Assembly (NCBI RefSeq): GCF_015999245.1
Contig: NZ_JAEAMR010000020.1
Span: 1 to 38,783 of the forward strand
Reading direction: 5' to 3'
Length of the DNA: 38,783 nt
Origin: Streptomyces sp. AV19
GTDB lineage: Bacteria > Actinomycetota > Actinomycetes > Streptomycetales > Streptomycetaceae
Of the stretch, positions 31,942 through 38,783 are shown in pieces. Both the position numbers and the translations under genes were made by a program. Below the pieces are notes generated by a model. The model searched no databases, was not told the DNA's origin, and was given only the letters and a program-made list of their open reading frames with translations. The stretch's first letter is position 1, and each line of letters begins with the position of its first letter.

Positions 31942-32250
31942 ATGATGCGTCTTGTCCGTCCGGTCCTCGCCGCCCTCGCCGGGCTCGCCCTCGTCCTGAC
32001 CTGCCCCCTGGAGGCGTCCGCCGCCAAGGGCCCGTTCACCTTCCAGACCGGGGGCAGGCCGTTCTTCGTCCAGGACCCGCCGGACGGCAAGTGCTTCAGC
32101 ATGAGCCAGGCGGCGCGCGGCCCGCACAACGGGACGGGATCGCCGGCGACGGTCTTCAGCGGCAAGCAGTGCAAGGGGAAGGCGACCCGCATCGCCTCCG
32201 GCCAGCAGGGCCCGAAGGACCTGTCCTTCTCCAGCGTCCGCTTCGGCTGA
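31942..32250 (+). CDS. small secreted protein, function unknown
   Basis: A 102-aa protein with a Sec signal peptide (MMRLVRPVLAALAGLALVL, then CPLEASA cleaved before AKG). The mature part is about 74 residues, Gly/Ser/Lys-rich, with two Cys (GKCFSM and KQCKGK) that could form one disulfide. ATG 31942 and 31945 are adjacent; GTG 31891 would bury the signal peptide and is rejected. A GGCCC/GGGCC stem (31900-31913) lies in the leader. I do not recognise the family. It follows the two-component genes with its own leader. Confidence 0.65.
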   Translation: MMRLVRPVLAALAGLALVLTCPLEASAAKGPFTFQTGGRPFFVQDPPDGKCFSMSQAARGPHNGTGSPATVFSGKQCKGKATRIASGQQGPKDLSFSSVRFG

Positions 32251-32280
32251 CCCGCTCCGGGCGGCCCGCCCCGGCCCGTC

Positions 32281-33417
32281 TCACGCGGGCGGCGGGCCGC
32301 CCATCCCGCGCAGCATCCCCGCGCCGCCGGCCGCCAGGAAACGGGCCACGAGGACGGCGGCGAGCAGCAGGAAACCGATATTGAGGAACGTTGTGTAGTC
32401 CCACGAGACGCCGGACATGGCCACGGCGGCCCCGCCCCGGCCGGGCACCAGGCCCAGACCGGCGAAGACGGACTCCACCAGCCAGCCGGCGACGGCCACC
32501 GCCGGGTAGAAGGTGGCGAGCAGGAAGAGCGCCATGCGCGTCCCGTAGTACTTCCGGTAGATGCCCAGGATCGGCAGGATCAGCAGGTCGGCGAAGACGA
32601 ACGAGACGACGCCGCCGAAACTGATGCCGCCCTTCCACAGCACCACCGCCAGCGGCACGTTGCCGATCGAGCAGACGCACGACATCAGCGCCACCACGGG
32701 GCCGATCAGCGGGCCCCACACCCGGGCCGCCAGCGGATGGCCGTCGAAGAAGAAGGAGCGCCAGAAGGAGTCGGGCACCCAGGCGGCGACCGCCCCGGCG
32801 GCCAGCAGGCCCAGCACCAGGTCGCGCAGGATCGCCGCCCACTCCATCACGAAGACGTGCGCGGTGGCCGTGAAGCCCGCGGGGGACAGCAGCCGGCGGA
32901 CGAACGACCCCTCGCCGCGCACGGACATGTCCATCGCCGCGTGTCCCTCCATCGCCCCCGCCAGCCCCCGGTCCGCCTGGGCGCGGGCCCGGGCCAGCAG
33001 GTCCTCGCGCAGGAACGCCCGGAACAGCAGCGCCAGGACGGTGATCATCACCGTGCCCCCGGCGTACTCGGCGACCGTGAACTGCCAGCCCATCAGCAGC
33101 CACAGGAGCACGCCGAGTTCGACGACCAGATTGGTCGAGGCCACCTCGAAGGCCATGCAGGCGGTGAAGTCGGCGCCCTTGCGGAACAGCGAACGCGCCA
33201 GCGCCACGGCCGCGTACGAGCACGACGACGAGGCCGCGCCGAGTCCGGCGGCCAGCGCGAGGGTGCGCGGACGGGCGTCGCCGAGGGTCCCGGCCACCGC
33301 GGCGGGGCGGACGACGGCCTGCACCACGGCGGAGAGCGCGAAGCCGAGCACCAGGGCCCAGGCGATCTCCCAGGCCATCGAACCGGCGACCGAGAGGGCA
33401 TGCGTGATGGCGTGCAT
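32281..33417 (-). CDS. ArsP/DUF318-family permease
   Basis: A 378-aa protein of eight to ten helices in two repeats. Each half carries a Cys motif: SSSCSYAA (63-70) and SCVCSIGNVPLA (246-257), which are hallmarks of the DUF318/UPF0718 permease family. A His/Met-containing central loop (EGHAAMDMSVRG) separates the halves. Some members (ArsP) export organoarsenicals; the role of most is unknown, and thiol-binding metals or metalloids are likely substrates. ATG 33417 is chosen; TTG 33429 is possible. The upstream DNA has direct repeats overlapping a TTGACC promoter element, so expression is probably repressed by a dedicated regulator. No arsenic genes adjoin. Confidence 0.85.
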   Translation of the reverse strand: MHAITHALSVAGSMAWEIAWALVLGFALSAVVQAVVRPAAVAGTLGDARPRTLALAAGLGAASSSCSYAAVALARSLFRKGADFTACMAFEVASTNLVVELGVLLWLLMGWQFTVAEYAGGTVMITVLALLFRAFLREDLLARARAQADRGLAGAMEGHAAMDMSVRGEGSFVRRLLSPAGFTATAHVFVMEWAAILRDLVLGLLAAGAVAAWVPDSFWRSFFFDGHPLAARVWGPLIGPVVALMSCVCSIGNVPLAVVLWKGGISFGGVVSFVFADLLILPILGIYRKYYGTRMALFLLATFYPAVAVAGWLVESVFAGLGLVPGRGGAAVAMSGVSWDYTTFLNIGFLLLAAVLVARFLAAGGAGMLRGMGGPPPA

Positions 33418-33429
33418 GAGGTGTCTCAA

Positions 33430-33482
33430 AATCTTCGGTGGGCCAGAATCTTCGGTTGGTCAAGAACCGGTCAATCTATACT
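33430..33482. promoter_or_regulatory. direct-repeat operator between divergent permease and hydrolase genes
   Basis: AATCTTCGGTGGGCCA (33430-33445) and AATCTTCGGTTGGTCA (33447-33462) match at 14 of 16 positions with a 17-bp period. GGTCAA occurs twice (33458-33463, 33469-33474). On the minus strand these read TTGACC, a good -35, with AAGATT 16 bp on for the permease. On the plus strand TATACT (33477-33482) is a strong -10 for the hydrolase. The repeats thus overlap the permease promoter. Confidence 0.55.
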
Positions 33483-33541
33483 GCGTGTGCTTGTGATCAT
33501 TGTGACGCCACTCAACTTGTGGTGCTTTTGAGGGGATTTAC

Positions 33542-34735
33542 ATGCGGAAGCTCTCACTCCGTATACGCGGCAGGGCGCTTGGTCTCACCGCGGCGCTCGC
33601 CGTCGGCGCCGTCGCCCTGGCCGGGCCCGCCACCGCGGCGCCGGTCGCCGCGCAGGGGGCGCACCAGCGGACGCAGGAGGCCCTCGACGGGCTCGTCGCG
33701 GCCGACATGCCGGGCGTCGCGGCCCAGACCTCGTCCCCCGAGGGGCAGTGGTTCGGGTCGGCCGGCTACGCCGACACCAAGTCGAAGACCAAGCGCACCG
33801 CCAAGGACCACATCCGCGCGGGCAGCATCACCAAGACCTTCGTCACCACCGTCATCCTCCAGCTGGAGGCCGAGGGCAAGCTGCGCCTCGACGACTCCGT
33901 CGAGCGCTGGCTGCCGGGCCTGCTGAAGGGCAACGGCTACGACGGCAACAAGGTGACGCTCCGTCAGCTCCTCAACCACACCAGCGGCATCCACGACATG
34001 GTCGAGACGCCGGAGTGGAACGCGTACATGAACGGACCGGGCTTCCTCGAGCACCGCTACGAGTACCGCTCGCCCGAGCAGATCGTGGCCATGGGCCTCA
34101 AGCACCCGCCCTACTGGGCGCCGGGCACCGCGTGGCACTACTCCAACACCAACTTCGTGATCGCCGGCATGGTCATCGAGAAGGTCACCGGCAACGCCTG
34201 GGCCCGCGAGGCCGAGAAGCGGATCGTCAAGCCGCTCGGCCTGCGCGGGACGACGTTCCCCGGCACCGACCCCAAGATGCCCGCCCCGCACCCGGTCGGC
34301 TACTCCAAGCTCTACGCCGCGAACCCCGGCCCGGAGATCCACGACGCCACCGAGTACAACCCGGCCTGGTCCGGCGCCACGGGCGAGATGATCAGCACCA
34401 CCGGTGACCTCAACCGCTTCTACAGCGCCCTGCTCGGCGGCAAGCTCTTCCCCAAGAAGCAGCTCGACGCCATGCTCACCACCGTCCCGGCCGAGGACGG
34501 GACCAACAACGACGTCCCGTTCGACTACGGCCTGGGCCTGATCGTCCGTTCGCTGCCCTGCGGCGTCAAGGTCTACGGCCACGACGGCATCGTCTGGGGC
34601 TCGCTGGCCAGCACGGCGGTCACGCGCGACGGCAAGCACGCGCTGACCTTCCAGATCAACGGCGACTGGCTGGCGTCCACCAAGCCCTACAACGACGTCT
34701 TCCGGGGCGAGTTCTGCCCCAAGCCGGCGGCCTGA
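33542..34735 (+). CDS. secreted serine DD-peptidase / class C beta-lactamase-like hydrolase
   Basis: A 397-aa protein with a Sec signal peptide (RKLSLRIRGRALGLTAALA, cleaved after TAA). Catalytic motifs are S95-x-x-K98 (GSITKTF), Y200-S-N202 (WHYSNTN) and H347-D-G (YGHDGIVWG), the set used by the Streptomyces R61 DD-peptidase and class C enzymes. LLNHTSGI and EKVTGNAW are also typical. C340 and the Cys near the end (GEFCPKP) could form the R61-like disulfide. It probably trims peptidoglycan stem peptides outside the cell. GAGGGG precedes ATG 33542. TATACT lies 60 bp upstream beside the operator shared with the permease. Confidence 0.92.
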   Translation: MRKLSLRIRGRALGLTAALAVGAVALAGPATAAPVAAQGAHQRTQEALDGLVAADMPGVAAQTSSPEGQWFGSAGYADTKSKTKRTAKDHIRAGSITKTFVTTVILQLEAEGKLRLDDSVERWLPGLLKGNGYDGNKVTLRQLLNHTSGIHDMVETPEWNAYMNGPGFLEHRYEYRSPEQIVAMGLKHPPYWAPGTAWHYSNTNFVIAGMVIEKVTGNAWAREAEKRIVKPLGLRGTTFPGTDPKMPAPHPVGYSKLYAANPGPEIHDATEYNPAWSGATGEMISTTGDLNRFYSALLGGKLFPKKQLDAMLTTVPAEDGTNNDVPFDYGLGLIVRSLPCGVKVYGHDGIVWGSLASTAVTRDGKHALTFQINGDWLASTKPYNDVFRGEFCPKPAA

Positions 34736-34744
34736 CCCCTCCCC

Positions 34745-34776
34745 GGACCCGGCGTGGTGAGCCCTACGCCGGGTCC
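34745..34776. terminator. 11-bp bidirectional terminator overlapping a stop codon
   Basis: GGACCCGGCGT (34745-34755) pairs exactly with ACGCCGGGTCC (34766-34776) around a 10-nt loop, 9 bp after the hydrolase stop. The stop codon of the convergent phosphatase gene (34764-34766) lies within the loop and stem. Confidence 0.75.
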
Positions 34777-35534
34777 GACCGGTCGCCCGCCAGCAGCAGC
34801 TGCGGCACCTGGCGGAACCGCCACCCCTTGCCCTCCCGGGTGAACACCCACACCAGGTCGAAGCGGTCGTCCGGCCACTGTCCGGGCGGCGCCGGACGCA
34901 CCGTCCCCAGCCCCTCGACGATGCGGGCGATGCGGCGGTGCTCCCAGGAGACCAGCGTGGCGCCGTGCCGGCCGGCGAGCTCCCGGGCCAGGGCGGCCTC
35001 GTCGCCCTGGCCGTGGGACACGTTCACCCGCAGCCCCAGCTTCGCCGCGAGCGGGGCGACCGTCTCGGCGGGCCGCAGGCCCTTGCCGCCGTCGTGGTCG
35101 TCGGCGGCGTAGACCGCGGACGGACGCCGCAGGCCGCGGCGCGGCCGCTCCCCGTCGTCCGGGGCGAACAGCCCGGCCAGCGCGCCCGCCCGCTGCCAGC
35201 CGCGCACCAGCAGGGCGTGCTCGTTCCGCTCGCCGTCCTCCGTCACCCCGAAGGGCGGCTTCTCGCCGTCGTCCTTCTCGCGCGGCTTCTCCGCGTGACG
35301 AATGATCATCACGGTGTCCGCGCCGGGAGCCGCCGAGGCGGCCGCCGCGGAATCGGCGGCGGCCCGCGCGCCGTCGCGCCCGTCCGACCCCGCGTCGCAG
35401 GAACTCACCATCGCCACGCAGACCCCCGCGGCCACGATCGCCCGCACCACGGCGCGTCCTCGCGCCGCGCGAGGAGACGCGTGGGGAGACGGGTGAGGAG
35501 ACCCGTGGGGAGATCCGTGGGGAGAAAAGCCCAT
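34764..35534 (-). CDS. histidine-phosphatase-fold lipoprotein
   Basis: As drawn from ATG 35534 the protein has 256 aa. The phosphatase core has the RHAEK motif (R79, H80) and a second His in VSWEHRRIARIV (H199), the branch 1/2 histidine phosphatase pattern; SixA-like or phosphoglycerate-mutase-like members remove phosphate from varied substrates. A lipobox MVSSC (C46) indicates membrane anchoring. The first 20 residues are a tandem SPHG/SPHP repeat that is odd before a signal peptide. GTG 35450 (VVRAIVAAG) has GAGGA 6 nt upstream and opens a normal short lipoprotein signal, so it is a strong alternative start (228 aa). Confidence 0.8.
   Translation of the reverse strand: MGFSPHGSPHGSPHPSPHASPRAARGRAVVRAIVAAGVCVAMVSSCDAGSDGRDGARAAADSAAAASAAPGADTVMIIRHAEKPREKDDGEKPPFGVTEDGERNEHALLVRGWQRAGALAGLFAPDDGERPRRGLRRPSAVYAADDHDGGKGLRPAETVAPLAAKLGLRVNVSHGQGDEAALARELAGRHGATLVSWEHRRIARIVEGLGTVRPAPPGQWPDDRFDLVWVFTREGKGWRFRQVPQLLLAGDRSDPA
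35468..35531 (-). repeat. 12-bp tandem repeat encoding SPH units
   Basis: Five imperfect copies of a 12-bp unit (plus-strand form GTGGGGAGAYSC-like) encode SPHGSPHGSPHPSPHASP. They either code a His-rich N-terminus of the phosphatase or, if translation starts at 35450, are untranslated leader. Confidence 0.6.
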
Positions 35535-35586
35535 TCATTCCTTATAACCGAGCCGCCCCGGCCGGGAGAAGACCCCGGGCGCCCGC

Positions 35587-36168
35587 TCAGACCCGCCGTC
35601 CCAGCCGGGCCAGCAGCGCCGTCCACGCGTCCGCGCCCTCCGGCACCGGCACCGGGGCGGCGAACAGGCCTGTCGGGGACATGTCGTCCCCGTACGCCCC
35701 GAACACCCGCTCCGCCGCCGCCACCAGGTCGTCCGGCACCCGCTCGGGGGCGCCGATCGCCCGCGACAGGTCCCAGGTGTGCACCACCGCGTCGGCGGTC
35801 ATCTCCGCGCAGTACGCGTCCGCGCCCGTCTCGCCGTAGGACAGCGGCACGCTGCGGCCCAGCGCGCCCCGCCGGGAGAACGCCTCCGCCGCGGCCGCGG
35901 CGGCCTCGTCCCACATCCCGGCGGGGTCGTCGCCCAGCACGTCCCCGTCCAGTTCGGAGCCGACGTCGTCGGCCGTCTCGCCGTCCAACAGCCGTGGTAC
36001 CCACAGCTGTTCCGCGGTCAGATGGTTCACCAGGTCGCGCACCGTCCACTGTGTGCACGGCGTCGGCCCGTCCCACTGGCGCGGGCGGATGGCGTGCACC
36101 CGCTCCCCGAACAGACCGAGCGCCTCCTGATGGCGGGCGAGCAGCGCGCCCCGGGTTTCCTTGGCCAT
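35587..36168 (-). CDS. TIGR03086-type DinB-like metal-binding protein
   Basis: A 193-aa all-helical protein of the mycothiol maleylpyruvate isomerase/DinB fold. The metal His is in WTVRDLVNHL (H49), a second in ADAVVHTWDLSRAIG, and the characteristic DGPTPCTQWTV precedes the first. TIGR03086 proteins are numerous in actinomycetes and some are mycothiol-dependent enzymes, though most substrates are unknown. ATG 36168 (MAKETRGALL) gives the family start. The ribosome site is only a G-run. It lies 52 bp from the phosphatase gene on the same strand and is divergent from the Usp gene. Confidence 0.85.
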   Translation of the reverse strand: MAKETRGALLARHQEALGLFGERVHAIRPRQWDGPTPCTQWTVRDLVNHLTAEQLWVPRLLDGETADDVGSELDGDVLGDDPAGMWDEAAAAAAEAFSRRGALGRSVPLSYGETGADAYCAEMTADAVVHTWDLSRAIGAPERVPDDLVAAAERVFGAYGDDMSPTGLFAAPVPVPEGADAWTALLARLGRRV

Positions 36169-36300
36169 ACCCCCATGCTCCGCGCACCGCGCGGCCGCCG
36201 CGAGCGCGGGCCGCCGGGTGCGGTCGCGCCCGGTCCCGGGCGGTGCGAAGGTGGAAGTGCCGGCGGCGGCGCATTGCGCGCGGTGAGGCGGTGAGAGGCG

Positions 36301-37170
36301 ATGGAGCTCCCCCTGGTCGTGGGGGTCGACGGATCCCCGGGCAGCCTGACGGCACTGGACTGGGCCGTGGACGAGGCGGCCCGCCACGACGTGCGGCTGC
36401 GCATCCTGTACGCCTCCCTGTGGGAGCGCTACGAGGGCCGGCTCCCGCCGGCCGAGGGTCCCTCTCCCGAGACGCTGGCCGAGGAGGCCGTCACCATCGC
36501 CGCCGCGCGCCGCGCCCAGGAGCGGGACCCCGCCCTGCGGGTGCACGCGGACACCGCGCCCGAAGAGGCCGTCAACGCCCTGGTGGAGGCCAGCCGCCAC
36601 GCCTTCCTCCTGGTCACCGGCCCGTCCGGCCGGGGCGCCCTGACCGGGCTCCTCCTCGGCTCGGTCAGCCTGGCCGTCGCCGGCCGCTCCCACTGCCCCG
36701 TGGTCGTCGTCCGCGGCGACGAAGCCGCCGTCCAGGGGGAGCACGGCCGCGTCCTGCTGGGCGTCGGTGACGAGGAGGAGGCCCCGGCCGCCGTCCGCTT
36801 CGCCTTCCGCGAGGCCGCGGCGCGCGGCTGCGAGGTGCACGCCCTGCGCGCCTGGCGCCACCCCGTACGGCAGTCGGTGGACCACTATCCGCTGCCCAGC
36901 GGCGCCACCCTCGACGCTGAGGAGCGTGCCGGACGCGAGCTGGACGACGCGCTGCGCCCGGCGGTGGAGCAGCACCCGGAGGTCGTGGTACGCGCCGCCA
37001 CCGTCGAGGGGCCGCCCCGCAGGGCGCTCGTCGACGCCTCGGCCGACGCCGACCTGCTCGTCGTCGGCGCCGTGCGCTGGCACCACGGCCTCGGTTTGCA
37101 CCTGGGCCGGGTCAGCCATGCGGCACTGCACCACGCGCGGTGTCCCGTCGCGGTGGTCCCGGCCGCGTAA
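36301..37170 (+). CDS. tandem universal stress protein (two UspA domains)
   Basis: A 289-aa protein with two Usp domains (about 1-140 and 148-288). Domain 1 starts PLVVGVDGSPGS and carries the full ATP-binding pattern G-x2-G-x9-G-S (GPSGRGALTGLLLGS). Domain 2 starts RVLLGVGDEEEA and has a degenerate version, GAVRWHHGLGLHLGR, in which the second Gly is Arg and the Ser is Arg, so it may not bind ATP. Such proteins support survival in hypoxia, stationary phase or stress by unclear means. ATG 36301 has AGAGG just upstream. Control by a DosR-like regulator is common in relatives, but I saw no clear box. Confidence 0.92.
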   Translation: MELPLVVGVDGSPGSLTALDWAVDEAARHDVRLRILYASLWERYEGRLPPAEGPSPETLAEEAVTIAAARRAQERDPALRVHADTAPEEAVNALVEASRHAFLLVTGPSGRGALTGLLLGSVSLAVAGRSHCPVVVVRGDEAAVQGEHGRVLLGVGDEEEAPAAVRFAFREAAARGCEVHALRAWRHPVRQSVDHYPLPSGATLDAEERAGRELDDALRPAVEQHPEVVVRAATVEGPPRRALVDASADADLLVVGAVRWHHGLGLHLGRVSHAALHHARCPVAVVPAA

Positions 37171-37445
37171 ATCTCCTGTGGGGCGGGGCAATCCCTTGCG
37201 GGATGGGGCGCGTCGCCCTGGTCAGGGGCGCGTACTGGAAGCTGTGCGCCCGTCACTTCTCCACCTGGCGCTCCCGAAATGACCGGTGGAAGTGGTCGTT
37301 CCGTTAAGGAATCATCGGCTGTTCGCCATTTTGCCTGCACAAATATGGCTTTCTTCAGGAACCGCAGCCGCCTTCAGATCATCTGTTAAGGGTGGCGGGG
37401 GGATGCGTGCCCGCCATGGAGCCGCAGTTCTTGGAGGTTGTTCTC
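37171..37445 (+). promoter_or_regulatory. intergenic region: hairpins and AT-rich promoter zone
   Basis: ATCCC/GGGAT (37191-37204) is a small hairpin after the Usp gene. CACTT-CCACC (37254-37265) pairs with GGTGG-AAGTG (37285-37294) with a 2-nt bulge. From 37300 to 37400 the DNA is AT-rich for this genome and contains two GTTAAGG copies (37303 and 37384 areas), and probably the promoter of the L,D-transpeptidase gene. Confidence 0.35.
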
Positions 37446-38624
37446 GTGCACGTCGGATCGGGCCGTCGTCCCGTCCTGTTGATGTCCGCCCTGGTGGGGT
37501 CGCTGGCGCTGTCCGCCTGCTCGGGGGGTTCCGGAGGGTCCTCCGAGGACGCCGGGGCCGCGGCGAAGGTGACCGTCAGCCCGGCGGGCGGGAGCAAGGA
37601 GGTCAAGCTCGGCTCGCCGATCTCGGTCAAGGCCGACGGCGGCAAGCTCACCTCCGTCGAGGTCAAGGACGACAAGGGGGAGAAGGTCGAGGGCAAGCTG
37701 GCCGCGGACGGCGCCTCCTGGCAGTCGGCCGGCAAGGTCAAGCCCAAGACCACGTACACGGTGAAGACCGCCGCCGAGGGCGCCAAGGGCCGCAAGTCCT
37801 CGGAGACCGCGACGTTCACCACCGAGCAGCCGGCGAAGATCAACAAGCTCACCAACATGCCGCAGAACGGGCAGACGGTGGGCACCGGCATGCCCGTCTC
37901 GATCCTCTTCGACCACAAGATCGACAAGGACAAGCGGGCCGAGGTCGAGAAGAACTTCAAGGTCACCTCCAGCACGAACGTGGAGGGCGCCTGGGGCTGG
38001 GTGACCGACTACAGCGGCAACGACCGGCTCGACTGGCGGCCCAAGACCTACTGGCCCGGCGGCACCAAGGTCTCCGTCAAGGGCTCGCTCGCCGGCGTCA
38101 ACTCCGGCGAGGGCGGCTGGTTCGCCCGCGACTACGACTACTCGTTCACGATAGGCGCCGACCGCAAGGCCGTCATCGACGTCCCCGGCCACACGCTGAC
38201 CATGATCGAGAACGGCAAGCCGGTCGGCAGCGTCAAGGGCTCCGCGGGCTCCCCGGAGGCCCCCACCCGCGGCGGCATCCACACCGTGCGCAGCAAGGCC
38301 GCCGACGAGACCATGGACTCGTCCACGATCGGCTACGGCAAGCAGTGGATGCTGGACTCCAAGTGGGTCACCCACATGACCGCCTCCGGCACCTTCCTGC
38401 ACTCCGCGCCCTGGAACAACCAGGTCGGCGTGGTCAACAACAGCCACGGCTGCTTCGGCATGACCACCCAGGACGCCAAGACGGTCTACGACTTCCTGTC
38501 GATCGGCTCCACCGTCGAGGTCAAGGGCACCAGCAACACGGAGAAGACGGACGTCGGCAACGGGCTCGAGGTCTGGCAGGAGACCTGGGAGCAGTGGCAG
38601 AAGCGCAGCGCGCTGAAGAACTGA
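37446..38624 (+). CDS. L,D-transpeptidase lipoprotein
   Basis: A 392-aa protein with a lipoprotein signal (RRPVLLMSALVGSLALSAC, C25 lipidated). Ig-like domains (about 40-240) include KEVKLGSPISVKADGGK and NMPQNGQTVGTGMPVSILFD, followed by the YkuD catalytic domain (about 250-375) with H334 and the nucleophile C336 in NSHGCFGMT. Such enzymes form 3-3 cross-links in peptidoglycan and are typical of actinomycetes. GTG 37446 is set by GGAGG (37433-37437) 8 nt upstream and the signal peptide. The ATG at 37392 would place an unrelated stretch before it. The C-terminal extension WQETWEQWQKRS is commonly seen in this group. Confidence 0.93.
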   Translation: MHVGSGRRPVLLMSALVGSLALSACSGGSGGSSEDAGAAAKVTVSPAGGSKEVKLGSPISVKADGGKLTSVEVKDDKGEKVEGKLAADGASWQSAGKVKPKTTYTVKTAAEGAKGRKSSETATFTTEQPAKINKLTNMPQNGQTVGTGMPVSILFDHKIDKDKRAEVEKNFKVTSSTNVEGAWGWVTDYSGNDRLDWRPKTYWPGGTKVSVKGSLAGVNSGEGGWFARDYDYSFTIGADRKAVIDVPGHTLTMIENGKPVGSVKGSAGSPEAPTRGGIHTVRSKAADETMDSSTIGYGKQWMLDSKWVTHMTASGTFLHSAPWNNQVGVVNNSHGCFGMTTQDAKTVYDFLSIGSTVEVKGTSNTEKTDVGNGLEVWQETWEQWQKRSALKN

Positions 38625-38639
38625 CGCCGCGAGCGGGGT

Positions 38640-38783
38640 CGTTCACCGGGGCTGTTCACCGGGGCCGCCCGGGGGGGTGGGCCCCCCCCCGGCCCCCGGG
38701 GGGTTTTTTGGGGGGCCCGGCCCCCCCCGGGGGGCCCCGGGGGGCGGAGCCCCCCCCCCGCCCCCCCCCCCCCCCCCCCCCCC
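38640..38783. other. C/G homopolymer contig edge
   Basis: After a doubled GTTCACCGGGGC, the sequence becomes runs of G and C ending in a long poly-C. No terminator or gene can be read with confidence. It mirrors the window start and is probably low-quality edge sequence. Confidence 0.7.

Overview
The window is a high-GC actinomycete chromosomal segment, almost certainly from Streptomyces or a close relative. The indications are extreme third-position GC, a streptogrisin-type protease, a streptophobe-family membrane protein, a fused PAS-GAF-SpoIIE phosphatase/kinase, leaderless TAGGCT-N7-ATG promoters and long terminator hairpins without U-tracts. Both ends (about 1-226 and 38640-38783) are G/C homopolymer-rich and look like contig-edge sequence rather than biology.

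The left part (315-4901, all plus strand) is the most unusual region. A 24-codon leader peptide with a Cys codon (315-389) precedes an isopenicillin-N-synthase-family Fe(II) oxygenase (619-1632). Then comes a tightly coupled four-gene unit: a DUF692/MNIO-family iron enzyme (1738-2565), a small DUF2063-like partner (2558-2989), and two membrane proteins of the TIGR04222 type (2986-3954 and 3984-4901). Both membrane proteins end in Ser/Gly/Cys low-complexity tails that finish with the same motif, SCSSCSSSSCSS-like. MNIO enzymes with small partners modify Cys residues in ribosomal peptides (methanobactin, 3-thiaglutamate, bufferins). The arrangement therefore suggests that the Cys-rich tails are substrates, giving a membrane-tethered modified peptide system. 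This is inference, not proof.

From 4918 to 14568 lie an MFS exporter divergent from a LysR regulator with a perfect 21-bp palindrome between them, a D-glutamate-cyclase-like hydro-lyase, a FtsW/RodA (SEDS) protein, a secreted streptogrisin-B-like protease, a zinc alcohol dehydrogenase divergent from an MmyB-type regulator, and a PIG-V-type membrane mannosyltransferase. About 840 bp without a convincing gene follows (14569-15409), containing a perfect 13-bp hairpin.

From 15410 to 29410 lie a secreted protein, MscL with an added zinc-ribbon-like tail, a DHA2-type MFS pump with a cupin, the PAS-GAF-PP2C-HATPase regulator, an M4 metalloprotease, gamma-glutamylcyclotransferase, a streptophobe protein, a DUF998-like membrane protein with an apparent CTG start, a CGNR regulator, a PrsW-type membrane protease, and an M20 amidohydrolase that appears to lack one metal-binding His.

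From 29493 to the end lie a NarL-type two-component pair whose kinase is frameshifted, a small secreted protein, an ArsP/DUF318 permease with a direct-repeat operator candidate shared with a divergent secreted DD-peptidase/class C beta-lactamase-like hydrolase, a histidine-phosphatase lipoprotein, a TIGR03086 DinB-like protein, a double universal stress protein, and an L,D-transpeptidase lipoprotein. Several products (SEDS protein, DD-peptidase, L,D-transpeptidase, secreted proteases) act on the cell envelope or outside the cell. No rRNA, tRNA, CRISPR array, phage or insertion sequence was recognised.
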